From: Lachnoclostridium sp. An138
GTDB taxonomy: Bacteria; Bacillota; Clostridia; Lachnospirales; Lachnospiraceae
Reading direction: 5' to 3'
Assembly (NCBI RefSeq): GCF_002160765.1
Contig: NZ_NFLF01000023.1
Location: forward strand, 1 to 51,413
DNA length: 51,413 bases
Every line of letters starts with the position of its first letter. Position 1 is the stretch's first letter. A program made the translations under genes and the position numbers. Under the pieces are notes generated by a model. It had not been told where the DNA came from, did no database searches, and was given only the letters and a program-made list of their open reading frames with translations. Shown here in pieces: positions 26,676 through 34,469 of the stretch.

Positions 26676-26891
26676 ATGGGTAAGCCAAAAGGAAAATACG
26701 CCTGGACGGCCACAGTGGGAGAAAAGGGGCAGATTGTGATACCGAAACAGGCACGAGAAGTATTTGATATTCATCCGGGAGATACACTGGTGCTTCTGGG
26801 GGATGAAAAACGGGGGATTGCCATCCCTCCAAAAACCATGTTTTCACAATTTGCCACAGCCGTATTTGAAACGGAACAGGAGGTAGATTAG
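26676..26891 (+). CDS. AbrB/MazE/SpoVT-type DNA-binding regulator
   Basis: A 71-residue swapped-hairpin AbrB protein with the signature TVGEKGQIVIPKQAREVFDI and HPGDTLVLLGDE. Such regulators bind promoter DNA as dimers or tetramers. The start has GAGGAGGAAAT upstream. The stop codon abuts the next ATG (26892), so it is co-expressed with the ABC transporter and probably autoregulates the operon through the palindrome at 26633-26648. Confidence 0.88.
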   Translation: MGKPKGKYAWTATVGEKGQIVIPKQAREVFDIHPGDTLVLLGDEKRGIAIPPKTMFSQFATAVFETEQEVD

Positions 26892-27611
26892 ATGCCTCTG
26901 TGTGAGATCAATAATCTGAGAAAAACCTATCCTTCTTTTACCCTGTCTGACCTGTCTTTTCAGTTGAATGCTGGACGGATTGTGGGATTCATTGGCCGAA
27001 ATGGAGCCGGTAAGACCACAACCATCAAATCTATGCTGGGCCTTGTCCATCCGGATGGCGGCGAGATTCGTTACTTCGGGCTGCCATTTGCCCGGCACGA
27101 GAAGCAGATCAAGCAGCAGATCGGGTATTCTACGGGAGCAGTCAACTACTATCCAAAGAGAAAAATAAAAGACATCGTTGCTGTTACAAGGATGTTCTTT
27201 GACACATGGAACGAAGAAACCTATCGGGAATATCTCTCCTTGTTTGCGCTGGACGAGAACAAGATGCCCGCTGAGCTCTCCGAAGGGATGCGGGTGAAGT
27301 TTAATCTGCTGCTGGCGCTATCTCATAAATCGGAGATTCTCATTTTGGATGAGCCAACCAGCGGCCTTGACCCTTTCTCCCGTGATGAGTTGCTTGACAT
27401 ATTTGAAGAATTAAAAAAGCGGGGCGTTTCTATCCTGTTTTCCACCCATATTACCTCGGATATTGAGAAATGTGCTGACGATATTCTGTATATTCGGGAT
27501 GGAAAACTTGTAGCCAACTACCCAAAAGAGGATTTTCGGAAAAACTGCTGTGAAGCAGGCGAAACCATAGAGCAAGCGATTTTGCGAATGGAAAGGGGTG
27601 CCAGCGTATGA
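26892..27611 (+). CDS. ABC transporter ATP-binding protein
   Basis: A 239-residue ABC ATPase. Walker A is GRNGAGKTTT, the signature is a variant (LSEGMRVKFN) that keeps the Leu-Ser-Glu-Gly core, Walker B is LILDEPTSGLD, and the switch His is in STHIT. The type resembles YtrB/BcrA exporters often paired with small ABC-2 permeases. Its stop overlaps the start of the permease gene by 4 bases. Confidence 0.92.
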   Translation: MPLCEINNLRKTYPSFTLSDLSFQLNAGRIVGFIGRNGAGKTTTIKSMLGLVHPDGGEIRYFGLPFARHEKQIKQQIGYSTGAVNYYPKRKIKDIVAVTRMFFDTWNEETYREYLSLFALDENKMPAELSEGMRVKFNLLLALSHKSEILILDEPTSGLDPFSRDELLDIFEELKKRGVSILFSTHITSDIEKCADDILYIRDGKLVANYPKEDFRKNCCEAGETIEQAILRMERGASV

Positions 27612-28261
27612 TACGACTGTTGAAGAAAGAAATGAAGCTGGCAGCTTCGCCGCTTTCCTATCTTTTTATTATCTTTGGCTTGATGGCGTTTGTTCCTGGT
27701 TATCCCATCCTGGTCAGCGCCTTTTTCCTATGCCTCGGCCTGTTCCAGTCTTTCCAGGCGGCGAGAGAAGCAAACGATATCACTTATACGGCGCTCCTGC
27801 CAGTGGCCAAGGCAGATGTGGTCAGAGCGAAATACCTCTTTTGCGGATTTGTCCAACTTTGCTATTTTGCGCTGACTGCCGCTGTCACTCTGATTCGTAT
27901 GACTGTACTATCTGAAGCGGCGGTTTACAGGAGCAATCCGCTGATGAATGCCAATCTAGTTTACCTTGGCTTCGTGCTGCTGATTCTGGGGCTGTTCAAC
28001 GGGATTTTTGTTGGAGGCTTTTTCAAAACCGCCTATCGACTGGCAAAGCCCTTTGTTATCTTTATTGTTGCGGCCTTTTTGGTTGTAGGAATTGCAGAGA
28101 CGCTGTTTCATATTCCAGGGATGGAGGCTCTGAATGCGTTCGGATTTGCATATATTGACTTGCAGATATGCGTTCTTTTGCTTGGAGCGAGTTTGTATGC
28201 CGCACTTACCTTGATGTCCATGCAGAGGGCAATGCGTGATTTTGAAAGGATTAACCTGTGA
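27608..28261 (+). CDS. ABC-2 type transporter permease
   Basis: A 217-residue membrane protein with about six hydrophobic helices, starting in an ATGA overlap with the ATPase gene. ABC-2 permeases of this size commonly export antimicrobial peptides or act in stress responses. The substrate is unknown. It is cargo of the accessory island. Confidence 0.88.
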   Translation: MIRLLKKEMKLAASPLSYLFIIFGLMAFVPGYPILVSAFFLCLGLFQSFQAAREANDITYTALLPVAKADVVRAKYLFCGFVQLCYFALTAAVTLIRMTVLSEAAVYRSNPLMNANLVYLGFVLLILGLFNGIFVGGFFKTAYRLAKPFVIFIVAAFLVVGIAETLFHIPGMEALNAFGFAYIDLQICVLLLGASLYAALTLMSMQRAMRDFERINL

Positions 28262-28265
28262 CAAT

Positions 28266-28631
28266 ATGGATCATGTAAATAAAACTTTATATATTCCGCT
28301 GTACGGCAAGGCAAAGGTCAGCCAAATGGGGATTATTCTTGAGGATAGGACTGCTGAAAAGATATGGGCGGAAAATGCGGTACAGTTGGGAAGAAAATCA
28401 AAGTCAAAATGGCTGGCTTACTTTATGGCAATGCGGGCAAGGGTTTTTGACGAATGGGTCAGAAAGCTGATTGCAATGGATTCCGAGGTTCTCGTATTGC
28501 ATATTGAGTGCGGCCTGGACAGCCGTGTACATCGTGTCGGGGCATCTGGTGTGCTCTGGTATGATCTGGATTTTCCGGAGGTCATCGCCCGGCGAAGAAG
28601 GTATTACAGAAAATGTTGCAGTGAATATTAA
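28266..28631 (+). pseudogene. Truncated leucine-carboxyl/polyketide O-methyltransferase-like gene
   Basis: 121 codons similar to the N-terminal half of LCMT-type class I methyltransferases (start MDHVNKTLYIPLYGKA, then SKWLAYFMAMRARVFDEWV). The SAM-binding loop normally reads L-H-x-G-C-G-L-D-S-R; here it is LVLHIECGLDSR, with Glu for the first Gly. The frame ends after DLDFPEVIARRRRYY, where the complete family continues for more than 100 residues, and no remainder follows. It therefore looks dead. It follows the ABC permease by only 4 bases, so it was once the last gene of that operon. Confidence 0.7.
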
Positions 28632-28653
28632 GAAGTGATATCTGCAACAAAGA

Positions 28654-28702
28654 AAAACCGCTGCAATTTCATCCCCATGCAGGATGAAGTTGCAGCGGTT
28701 TT
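28654..28702. terminator. Terminator after the AbrB-ABC operon
   Basis: A 21-bp stem (28654-28674 with 28682-28702, one G-T pair), A-rich before and T-rich after, so it could act in both directions. Confidence 0.8.
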
Positions 28703-28734
28703 GTATTTTCTGAGCAAGGGCGTCAAACTGCATT

Positions 28735-29144
28735 TTTACAGTTTGGGTACCATTTGCGAGGAAAATATGCGGGTGTCCAGAGGGGCGCAGCTCCTTTGGC
28801 TCTGGGTTTCCAATAGGGGCGAGAGCATCCCTGTTGGCACACGACTTTCCACGGAAAGTCTAGTGTGTTATACCTTTTGCTCCCGCTGGCGCTGGAAAGG
28901 GGCTGCGTTTGTGGCCGCACAGACACTTTCCAGTGACAGCAGGACAGGCGGATTTTGCCGAATTGAATACGCAAAAGCTGAATGAAGCATGAGCGAAATC
29001 TGCCTGTCCGTATGTAGGCGGTGAGAGGAAATCCGAAGTGAAGCGCAGGATTTTCTCGTGCCGCCGGAGGGAGCAAAAGGGATATATAATCTGCTCACTA
29101 AAACATAGCTTTGCAATAACAACCAAATCTCTCGGCACAAAAAG
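28735..29144. other. 410-base non-coding block, probably ICE-derived
   Basis: No convincing gene is present. The frames that are open lack ribosome binding sites and look like translated structure. The block includes a perfect palindrome GACTTTCCACGGAAAGTC (28843-28860). From memory it resembles a non-coding stretch of Tn1549/Tn916-like conjugative elements, but I cannot verify that here. It may be an oriT region or an RNA gene. Confidence 0.4.
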
Positions 29145-29180
29145 GCCGCCATCTCAACACCCAAAAATTGAGATGGCGGC
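29145..29180. terminator. Terminator-like hairpin
   Basis: A perfect 13-bp stem (29145-29157 with 29168-29180) and a 10-base A-rich loop. It could serve either strand; on the minus strand it would lie after the small ORF and the helicase fragment. Confidence 0.6.
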
Positions 29181-29219
29181 TGACCATGTGTATATCCCGG
29201 ATTATCGGCTGCCGTGCAA

Positions 29220-29405
29220 TCAGCAGATCTGTACCGGTAAGAAAGGCGGGAGAGATGGGCGGAATCTTCCCTCTCGGTAGATTATCCAGCTGATTTTCGT
29301 AGCCAAGATGTCATCCCACCGGCTGTCTGCATCATAGCGTCCACCGAAATAGCTCCGTGGGTCATAGCCGTAGGTGAAGGAGTCGCCATACATAGCAGAT
29401 GACAT
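29220..29405 (-). CDS. Possible short ORF downstream of the helicase-like fragment
   Basis: 61 codons, rich in Tyr, Asp, Ser and Gly (segments GDSFTYGYDPRSYFGGRYDA). It begins 26 bases after the stop of 29431-30183 on the same strand and ends shortly before a hairpin. The ribosome binding site is poor (GAGAGG at too long a distance). It may be the end of an ICE gene rather than a complete gene. I do not recognise it. Confidence 0.25.
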   Translation of the reverse strand: MSSAMYGDSFTYGYDPRSYFGGRYDADSRWDDILATKISWIIYREGRFRPSLPPFLPVQIC

Positions 29406-29430
29406 TCATCGCTCATTCCCTCTCTTTGCA

Positions 29431-30183
29431 TTACTCAAACCGCCGGTAATAGTCTTTCAGCTTCTCATCGCAGATCCGCTCAATCTCCTGCTTTTCCTCC
29501 CGGGTCAGCTTCTTCCAGACGGACTCGTCCACCTGGATCACGCCCAGGGTCTTGGTGTGATGGAGCATCTGCATATCCTCAAACCGCTTGAAAGGGTTGG
29601 ACAGGATATTCCGCTGAGCCTGGGCATCGGTGTAGCTGCCCTTGGCGTAGATGCTGTTGGCCTTCTCCACCACCAGACCAGCAGCCCGACGGGCCTCGTA
29701 GAACTCCCGGAAGTAGGTGACAATGTCGCTGAGTTTTACCCGGCCCTTGTCATCGGCAAACAGCAGCACCGCCTTGAGGAGTACCGGTTTGTAGGAGTAG
29801 CTCATATCCATCTGCCGCACCATATCCAAAAACAAATCCTTGCGGTTGGAGTCGTCGATCAGCGTCCAGCCGTACTGTTCCGCATACTTCTGTAAAGTTT
29901 CCTCCTTGAAATACTTGAAGGTCCGGTGCTCACTCATGGGCACCACCAGATCGGGCACCAGCATTCCGTCCCGGACATACCGCTCGATGGTCTCTGTCTG
30001 CACATCCACCCGGCGGACAAACTCCATCTGGGAGATCATTCCGGCGGCTTCTTCCTGCCAGTTGAAGATGTCCACCAGCTCGTAGTCCAGGGCATCCACC
30101 GGCCAGTCGATGAGGGCATTGGGGCGCTCGCCTTTGTCATAAAGCCCCTGTTCAGTGGTTTTCTGCTGTTTTGTGCCCAGCAC
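29431..30183 (-). pseudogene. C-terminal fragment of a large helicase-like protein
   Basis: About 250 codons without a proper start: the first possible codon is a GTG with no ribosome binding site and the frame runs to a sequence break. The protein character (YSYKPVLLKAVLLFADDKGR, then NPFKRFEDMQMLHHTKTLGV and VWKKL...ICDEKL) resembles the C-terminal domain of large SF2 helicases carried by Firmicutes elements. This family call is from memory and tentative. No helicase motifs are included, so only the tail survives. GC is close to that of the ICE-like segment around it. Confidence 0.5.
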
Positions 30184-30556
30184 CAGTGCTCATGTACGGT
30201 AAAGAAGCAAGAAATCGAAAATAAGAGATAGACCGCCAGCACCACACTATTCCGAACAAAAGAATCAAAGAGCAAGACCAAAAGAAAAGCATTATGGAAA
30301 TGTGCATAACAGGCTATTCCGTCATGGATAACTCTGTTCACAGAACATGGAAAAGCTAAAGTGCAGCTTTCCCACATTCTGCAAACAGAGTTACCCACAA
30401 CTCCATAAGCCAGCCAGTTATACACATTCCCACAATGCCGACTACTGCGGAATCCCTCTCATACTTATCTGCAAAAACATGATAAGGATTCAATACCTTA
30501 ATTTGGAAATATTTGTTGACCGAAAAAAGTATTGATATTTGCACTTTCAAAAAATA
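30184..30556. other. Non-coding junction with long imperfect inverted repeat
   Basis: No gene is seen in these 370 bases. A long inverted repeat has arms 30330-30357 and 30365-30392, pairing at 23 of 28 positions with a 7-base loop, and DnaA-box-like or TTATNCACA-like words lie nearby. It separates the broken helicase fragment from the MarR-MATE pair and may be a scar or origin-like sequence. Confidence 0.45.
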
Positions 30557-30586
30557 CTTGCGTGCGCAAGCATATTGATCTATAAT
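30557..30586 (+). promoter_or_regulatory. Promoter and palindromic operator of the marR-MATE operon
   Basis: TTGCGT (30558-30563) and TATAAT (30581-30586) are 17 bases apart. The perfect palindrome CTTGCGTGCGCAAG (30557-30570) covers the -35, a good position for MarR autorepression. Confidence 0.7.
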
Positions 30587-30611
30587 GCTTTCTGATTGGA
30601 GGTATATATCT

Positions 30612-31061
30612 ATGCAACTATTAAAATGGCTTTCCGTAACAGACCGATTTTACAAAATCTATTTGGACAAACAGCTTGCCCCCTATGGAATCAACAACAG
30701 TCAATATATGTTCTTAATCAAAATCTGTCGTTCGCCCGGTATTCTACAAGATTCTTTGTTGAATATGTTCTATGTTCATCCAAGCAATATTGTACGGACG
30801 GTTGCGACATTGGAAAAGCAGGGAATGATTACACGCTCTCCCAATGATAAGGATAAGCGGACATGTAAATTGTATCCTACAGAAAGAGCATTGTCTATTA
30901 TTGACGAGATACAGACGATATGCGAAAAGACAGAAGCTCTTTTATTGCAGGGCATGAGCGAATCCGATCAGAATCTTTTTATGGATTTCTTAATACAGGC
31001 GGGCAAAAATATCACATCGGAACTCCATATAGAGAGAAAGGGGGAGGAGTTCAATGACTGA
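30612..31061 (+). CDS. MarR-family transcriptional regulator
   Basis: A 149-residue winged-helix regulator. The wing region NIVRTVATLEKQGMITRSPNDKDKRT has the MarR signature (D-x-R-D-K-R-like). MarR proteins are dimeric repressors that release DNA when a small ligand binds. The ATG at 30612 follows TTGGAGGTATATA. The stop overlaps the next gene by 8 bases, so it almost certainly controls the MATE pump through the palindrome at 30557-30570. Confidence 0.88.
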   Translation: MQLLKWLSVTDRFYKIYLDKQLAPYGINNSQYMFLIKICRSPGILQDSLLNMFYVHPSNIVRTVATLEKQGMITRSPNDKDKRTCKLYPTERALSIIDEIQTICEKTEALLLQGMSESDQNLFMDFLIQAGKNITSELHIERKGEEFND

Positions 31062-32424
31062 AAATCCGCTAGGCTATGAAAAAATTTCAAAGCTGTTGAA
31101 AAATTTTGCTGTTCCCAGTATTGTGGCGTCTCTTGTCGGCTCAATCTACAATATTGTGGATCAGATTTTTATTGGTCAAGGGGTCGGTTATTTGGGAAAT
31201 GCAGCAACCAATGTTGCCTACCCGTTTTCTACCATCTGCCTTGCCATTGCACTACTGGTCGGAATTGGCAGTGCTTCCCGTGTTTCCCTCTGTCTTGGAC
31301 GCAAAGAGCCGAAAGCTGCCGCCAAAGCAGCGGGAAATGGTATTGTTCTGATGGGAATTTTCGGAATTATTTATTTGCTGGTTGGAGAAACTTTTCTGTC
31401 TTTGCTCCTAAAGGCATTTGGGGCAACGACAGATGTATTTCCATATGCAAAGCAGTATGCCAGCATAACATTGATTGGAATGCCGTTTCTCATTGTAACG
31501 AATGGTATGAGCAATTTGATTCGAGCAGATGGAAAACCAAAGTATTCAATGGTCTGCATGGTTGCGGGAGCTATTATCAATACCATTCTTGACCCCATTT
31601 TTATTTTTGTTTGCGATTGGGGAATTGCCGGCGGAGCTTGGGCAACGGTTATTGGGCAAATTTTTTCTTTCATACTCGCACTCCGTTATCTATGGCGTTT
31701 CCAAACAATCCATTTTGAAAAAGAGTCGTTTTTATTGGACATTAAAGAAAGCCTGAAAATTTGCAGCATGGGGATAAGCAGCAGCTCAAATCAGATTGCA
31801 GTTACCGTGATTCAAATCATTCAGTACAATTCGTTGACTTATTACGGCGCATTAACAAAATATGGAACGGATATTCCCTTGGCAGCTTGCGGAATTGTTA
31901 TGAAAACAAATGCCATAATCCTTGCGATTGTTGTAGGAATCTCGCAAGGGACACAGCCGATTATCGGTTTCAACTATGGAGCAAGGCAATATCATCGGGT
32001 ACGGGAGGCTTACCTGCTTGCAGTAAAGTGGAATCTCGTTGTTTCCATTATTGCTTTTATCGCATTTCAATTTTTCCCGCAATCTATCATTTCACTATTC
32101 GGAGACGGGGACGAGCTGTATTTTGAATTTGCTGTTTTGTTCATGCGTACCTATCTTTTCATGGTGTTGGTAAATGGTGTGCAGTTGCTTTCTTCCAGCT
32201 TTTTTACCGCAATAGGAAAAGCGTTAAAAGGTGCTCTGTTGGCATTAACAAGGCAGACCTTTTTCTTGATTCCGCTTACCCTGCTGCTCCCGCTCCGTTT
32301 CGGAATTATGGGAGTATTGCTAGCGGGGCCTGTTGCTGATTTTTCAGCGTTTGTGCTATCTATTGTGTTAGTGGGAACAGAATTAAGAAAGCAAAAAAAT
32401 GCAACACATATTAGTCCACAGTAA
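31054..32424 (+). CDS. MATE-family multidrug efflux transporter
   Basis: A 456-residue membrane protein with 12 predicted helices and typical MATE sequence (PSIVASLVGSIYNIVDQIFI near the N-terminus; GISSSSNQIAVTVIQIIQYN in the second half). It exports cationic drugs using a sodium or proton gradient. The start overlaps the MarR gene, so the two form a regulated efflux cassette. It is lower in GC than the chromosome and is likely cargo of the island. Confidence 0.92.
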   Translation: MTENPLGYEKISKLLKNFAVPSIVASLVGSIYNIVDQIFIGQGVGYLGNAATNVAYPFSTICLAIALLVGIGSASRVSLCLGRKEPKAAAKAAGNGIVLMGIFGIIYLLVGETFLSLLLKAFGATTDVFPYAKQYASITLIGMPFLIVTNGMSNLIRADGKPKYSMVCMVAGAIINTILDPIFIFVCDWGIAGGAWATVIGQIFSFILALRYLWRFQTIHFEKESFLLDIKESLKICSMGISSSSNQIAVTVIQIIQYNSLTYYGALTKYGTDIPLAACGIVMKTNAIILAIVVGISQGTQPIIGFNYGARQYHRVREAYLLAVKWNLVVSIIAFIAFQFFPQSIISLFGDGDELYFEFAVLFMRTYLFMVLVNGVQLLSSSFFTAIGKALKGALLALTRQTFFLIPLTLLLPLRFGIMGVLLAGPVADFSAFVLSIVLVGTELRKQKNATHISPQ

Positions 32425-32526
32425 AATGAACGGGCTACGTCCGCTATTGACAGCCCCGCCTGTCTTTGCTTTTAGGCAATATCAACCAGTCACAATGCTC
32501 TTTGTGGGAGAAAGGAGGAGTTTTCT

Positions 32527-32703
32527 ATGGCTTACACAAAAGCATACAAGGAACACATCATGTATACTTTTAACGGCTTTTGCAAAGTCGTGATACGCTA
32601 TGCGGCTATCAACGCATGGCGGGAACGGAGCAGGCGGCGGCAAAGGGAAATATCCTTTGAATACCTCACAGAAGAAAAATTTTACCCATTCAGTACATCA
32701 GAT
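32527..32703 (+). pseudogene. N-terminal fragment of an ICE (Tn916/Tn1549-type) sigma-70-like factor
   Basis: The first 59 codons (MAYTKAYKEHIMYTFNGFCK, then AINAWRERSRRRQREISFEY) look like the start of the small sigma-like protein of Tn1549/Tn916-type elements. A proper ribosome binding site (AAAGGAGGAGTTT) precedes it. The frame then changes character at about 32704 and becomes the reverse complement of the next element's sigma gene. The rest of the protein is missing, so an element boundary is likely here. The match is from memory. Confidence 0.6.
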
Positions 32704-32734
32704 GAAGCACCTTGTCCCGCCACAGCGTCACGCC

Positions 32735-33397
32735 CTAAAACCACCACGGCAGCTCCAGCCAGAGATTGTCCATGGCTTCTTCCTCCAGCTTCTTTGCCCG
32801 GCTCTCCCGGAGGCTGAAATGGATTGCCGTCCCAATCAGCGTATGCTCCGTATCGTCTGTAAAGCCATAGCGATACAGGAGATATACCTGCTCTCGCTCG
32901 GAGAGTTTTCCCAAGCCCTCATACAGCTCCTGCATTGTCTCCCGGTCAATGTAAATCTGCTCCGGGGATTTGGCTGCGGAATTGGCAATGGCCTCGATCC
33001 TCAGCATCCGTTCATCGTCAGGCAGGATTTCATCCAGCCGGACTTTCTGAAGTCCCGGCCCGTTTTTCTTGTCGGTCATTCGCTGTTCATACTGTGCAAA
33101 GGCAGAGCGCACCAGGTCAGTCATGGCGTTTTTGATAGAGGGCGCAGCATAGGTCAGAAACTTAATGCCCTTGCTGCTGTCAAAGTGTGAGATGGCATCC
33201 AGCAGGCCGATGCTGCCCTCCTGCGTCAGATCATCCATCTCAATTCCAAGGTCACTTTCTCCCAGATTCATACTCCGATATAGTTCTGCAGCAGTTTGGC
33301 AGATAAAACCATAATTCTTTTCCAGAAGAAGGCTGCGGGCATTTTCGTCCCCTTTTTGAGCCTGAGCGCAAAGCCGCTCATTGCTCCGGGTCTTCAT
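32735..33397 (-). CDS. Sigma-70 family RNA polymerase sigma factor
   Basis: A 220-residue sigma factor. Region 2 is clear (LGIEMDDLTQEGSIGLLDAI followed by FDSSKGIKFLTYAAPSIKNA). Region 4 near LSEREQVYLLYRYGFTDD has a weak HTH. It is expected to direct polymerase to promoters of the element. It overlaps the XRE gene by 20 bases and is last in the minus-strand operon. The ribosome binding site is CAGGAG. Confidence 0.82.
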   Translation of the reverse strand: MKTRSNERLCAQAQKGDENARSLLLEKNYGFICQTAAELYRSMNLGESDLGIEMDDLTQEGSIGLLDAISHFDSSKGIKFLTYAAPSIKNAMTDLVRSAFAQYEQRMTDKKNGPGLQKVRLDEILPDDERMLRIEAIANSAAKSPEQIYIDRETMQELYEGLGKLSEREQVYLLYRYGFTDDTEHTLIGTAIHFSLRESRAKKLEEEAMDNLWLELPWWF

Positions 33398-34220
33398 TCT
33401 TGTTCTCCTGTTTTGCTCCCTGTGCTATACCATATATCAGGTCAGTCAATGCCTGACCGAATTTCTCCAACACATCTGAAGAAGCCTCCTCCATGCAGGA
33501 AACGCTGTCCAGAACGGCTTCTGTGATCTGTTCCGGCGTGATGTGGGGATTCTCCATATCCTGCCCTTTCGTCAGCTCCGTAAACATCTGTTGGGCGATT
33601 TCCTTGGTGAATGCCTGCTGGACAGAAAAGTCATGGCCGATTTCTTTTTTTATTTCTTTGACCGCCAGCATAAACTGATTTTCTATGGTAGCAAGGTCTG
33701 CCTGATAGGGAGATGTCCGCAGGCGGCTGATGTCCTTTGCAGTTTTTTCTCCGGATTTGGATTTTACCGTTTTCCGGGTCAATGCGCTGAGAGTGGCATA
33801 CATTTGATTTTGTGCGGCGAATCCGGCGGCAATGGTGTCATTGAAATACTGCTCCAGCGTGTAGGTCAGCTCCGCAAAGCGGGGGCTTTCCAGCAACCGA
33901 TTCAGCACCGCTGTATTGACTTTTTCTGTGAATAGATTGCGTGCTGCTTCTGCGGATAAGCCCAACTCGTCAATGGCATAATTCTTCCGGTCGGGAACAT
34001 TGGTTATGCCCAGCAGGAAGTCGGTGGACACGTTGAACACTCTGGCAATGCGAATGATATTTTCATTGCTGAGTTTATCAGTCTGCCCGGAGATGAAACG
34101 GCTGAGAACGCTGTCTCCGCAGCCGATTTTTCTGGCAAGTTCCGTCTGTGTTACCTTTTGGTCTTTCATCAAATCGGTAAGCCGTTGGCGGACGTCACCG
34201 GGCAAAAAGGTTTTCTCCAT
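33378..34220 (-). CDS. XRE-family transcriptional regulator
   Basis: A 280-residue protein with an N-terminal Cro/C1-type HTH (VTQTELARKIGCGDSVLSRF) followed by a long helical region of unknown function. The start ATG at 34220 directly follows the stop of the small HTH gene, with AAGGAGGG in front. Likely a regulator of element excision or transfer. Confidence 0.85.
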   Translation of the reverse strand: MEKTFLPGDVRQRLTDLMKDQKVTQTELARKIGCGDSVLSRFISGQTDKLSNENIIRIARVFNVSTDFLLGITNVPDRKNYAIDELGLSAEAARNLFTEKVNTAVLNRLLESPRFAELTYTLEQYFNDTIAAGFAAQNQMYATLSALTRKTVKSKSGEKTAKDISRLRTSPYQADLATIENQFMLAVKEIKKEIGHDFSVQQAFTKEIAQQMFTELTKGQDMENPHITPEQITEAVLDSVSCMEEASSDVLEKFGQALTDLIYGIAQGAKQENKNEDPEQ

Positions 34221-34430
34221 TTAGGGTGTCCCTCCTTCCTCTGACTTGAGTTTTCTGTATTTCCCGCTTTTGATCCGGGCGTCGGCGGGTTTTTCTGCGT
34301 CTTCCGGGATAATCCAACGGCTCCCCGCCCGCTGTGCGCCGGGGATTCTGTTTTCATTGCAGAGGATGGCCACACGCCGGTGAGAAATCCCCCATTTCTT
34401 CGCAACTTCAAAGGTTGATAGGTATTTCAT
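34221..34430 (-). CDS. Small HTH (excisionase-like, MerR/HTH_17) DNA-binding protein
   Basis: A 69-residue protein. STFEVAKKWGISHRRVAILC is an HTH_17-type helix-turn-helix and GSRWIIPEDAEKP the wing. Such proteins act as excisionases or as transcription factors in mobile elements. It lies 39 bases after the QueG-like gene and abuts the XRE gene. Confidence 0.8.
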   Translation of the reverse strand: MKYLSTFEVAKKWGISHRRVAILCNENRIPGAQRAGSRWIIPEDAEKPADARIKSGKYRKLKSEEGGTP

Positions 34431-34469
34431 TCTCGTCCCCTTCGTTTGAAACTAGCAACATAGAAAAGA

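Noticed and set aside
28735-29144. Group II intron or retroelement RNA
   Set aside because: I could not find a domain V-like hairpin or intron boundary, and no reverse transcriptase gene is nearby.
28723-29164. Several overlapping open frames of 90-117 codons on both strands in the ICE-like non-coding block
   Set aside because: No start signals; many frames open at once in a hairpin-rich, GC-rich stretch indicates non-coding sequence.
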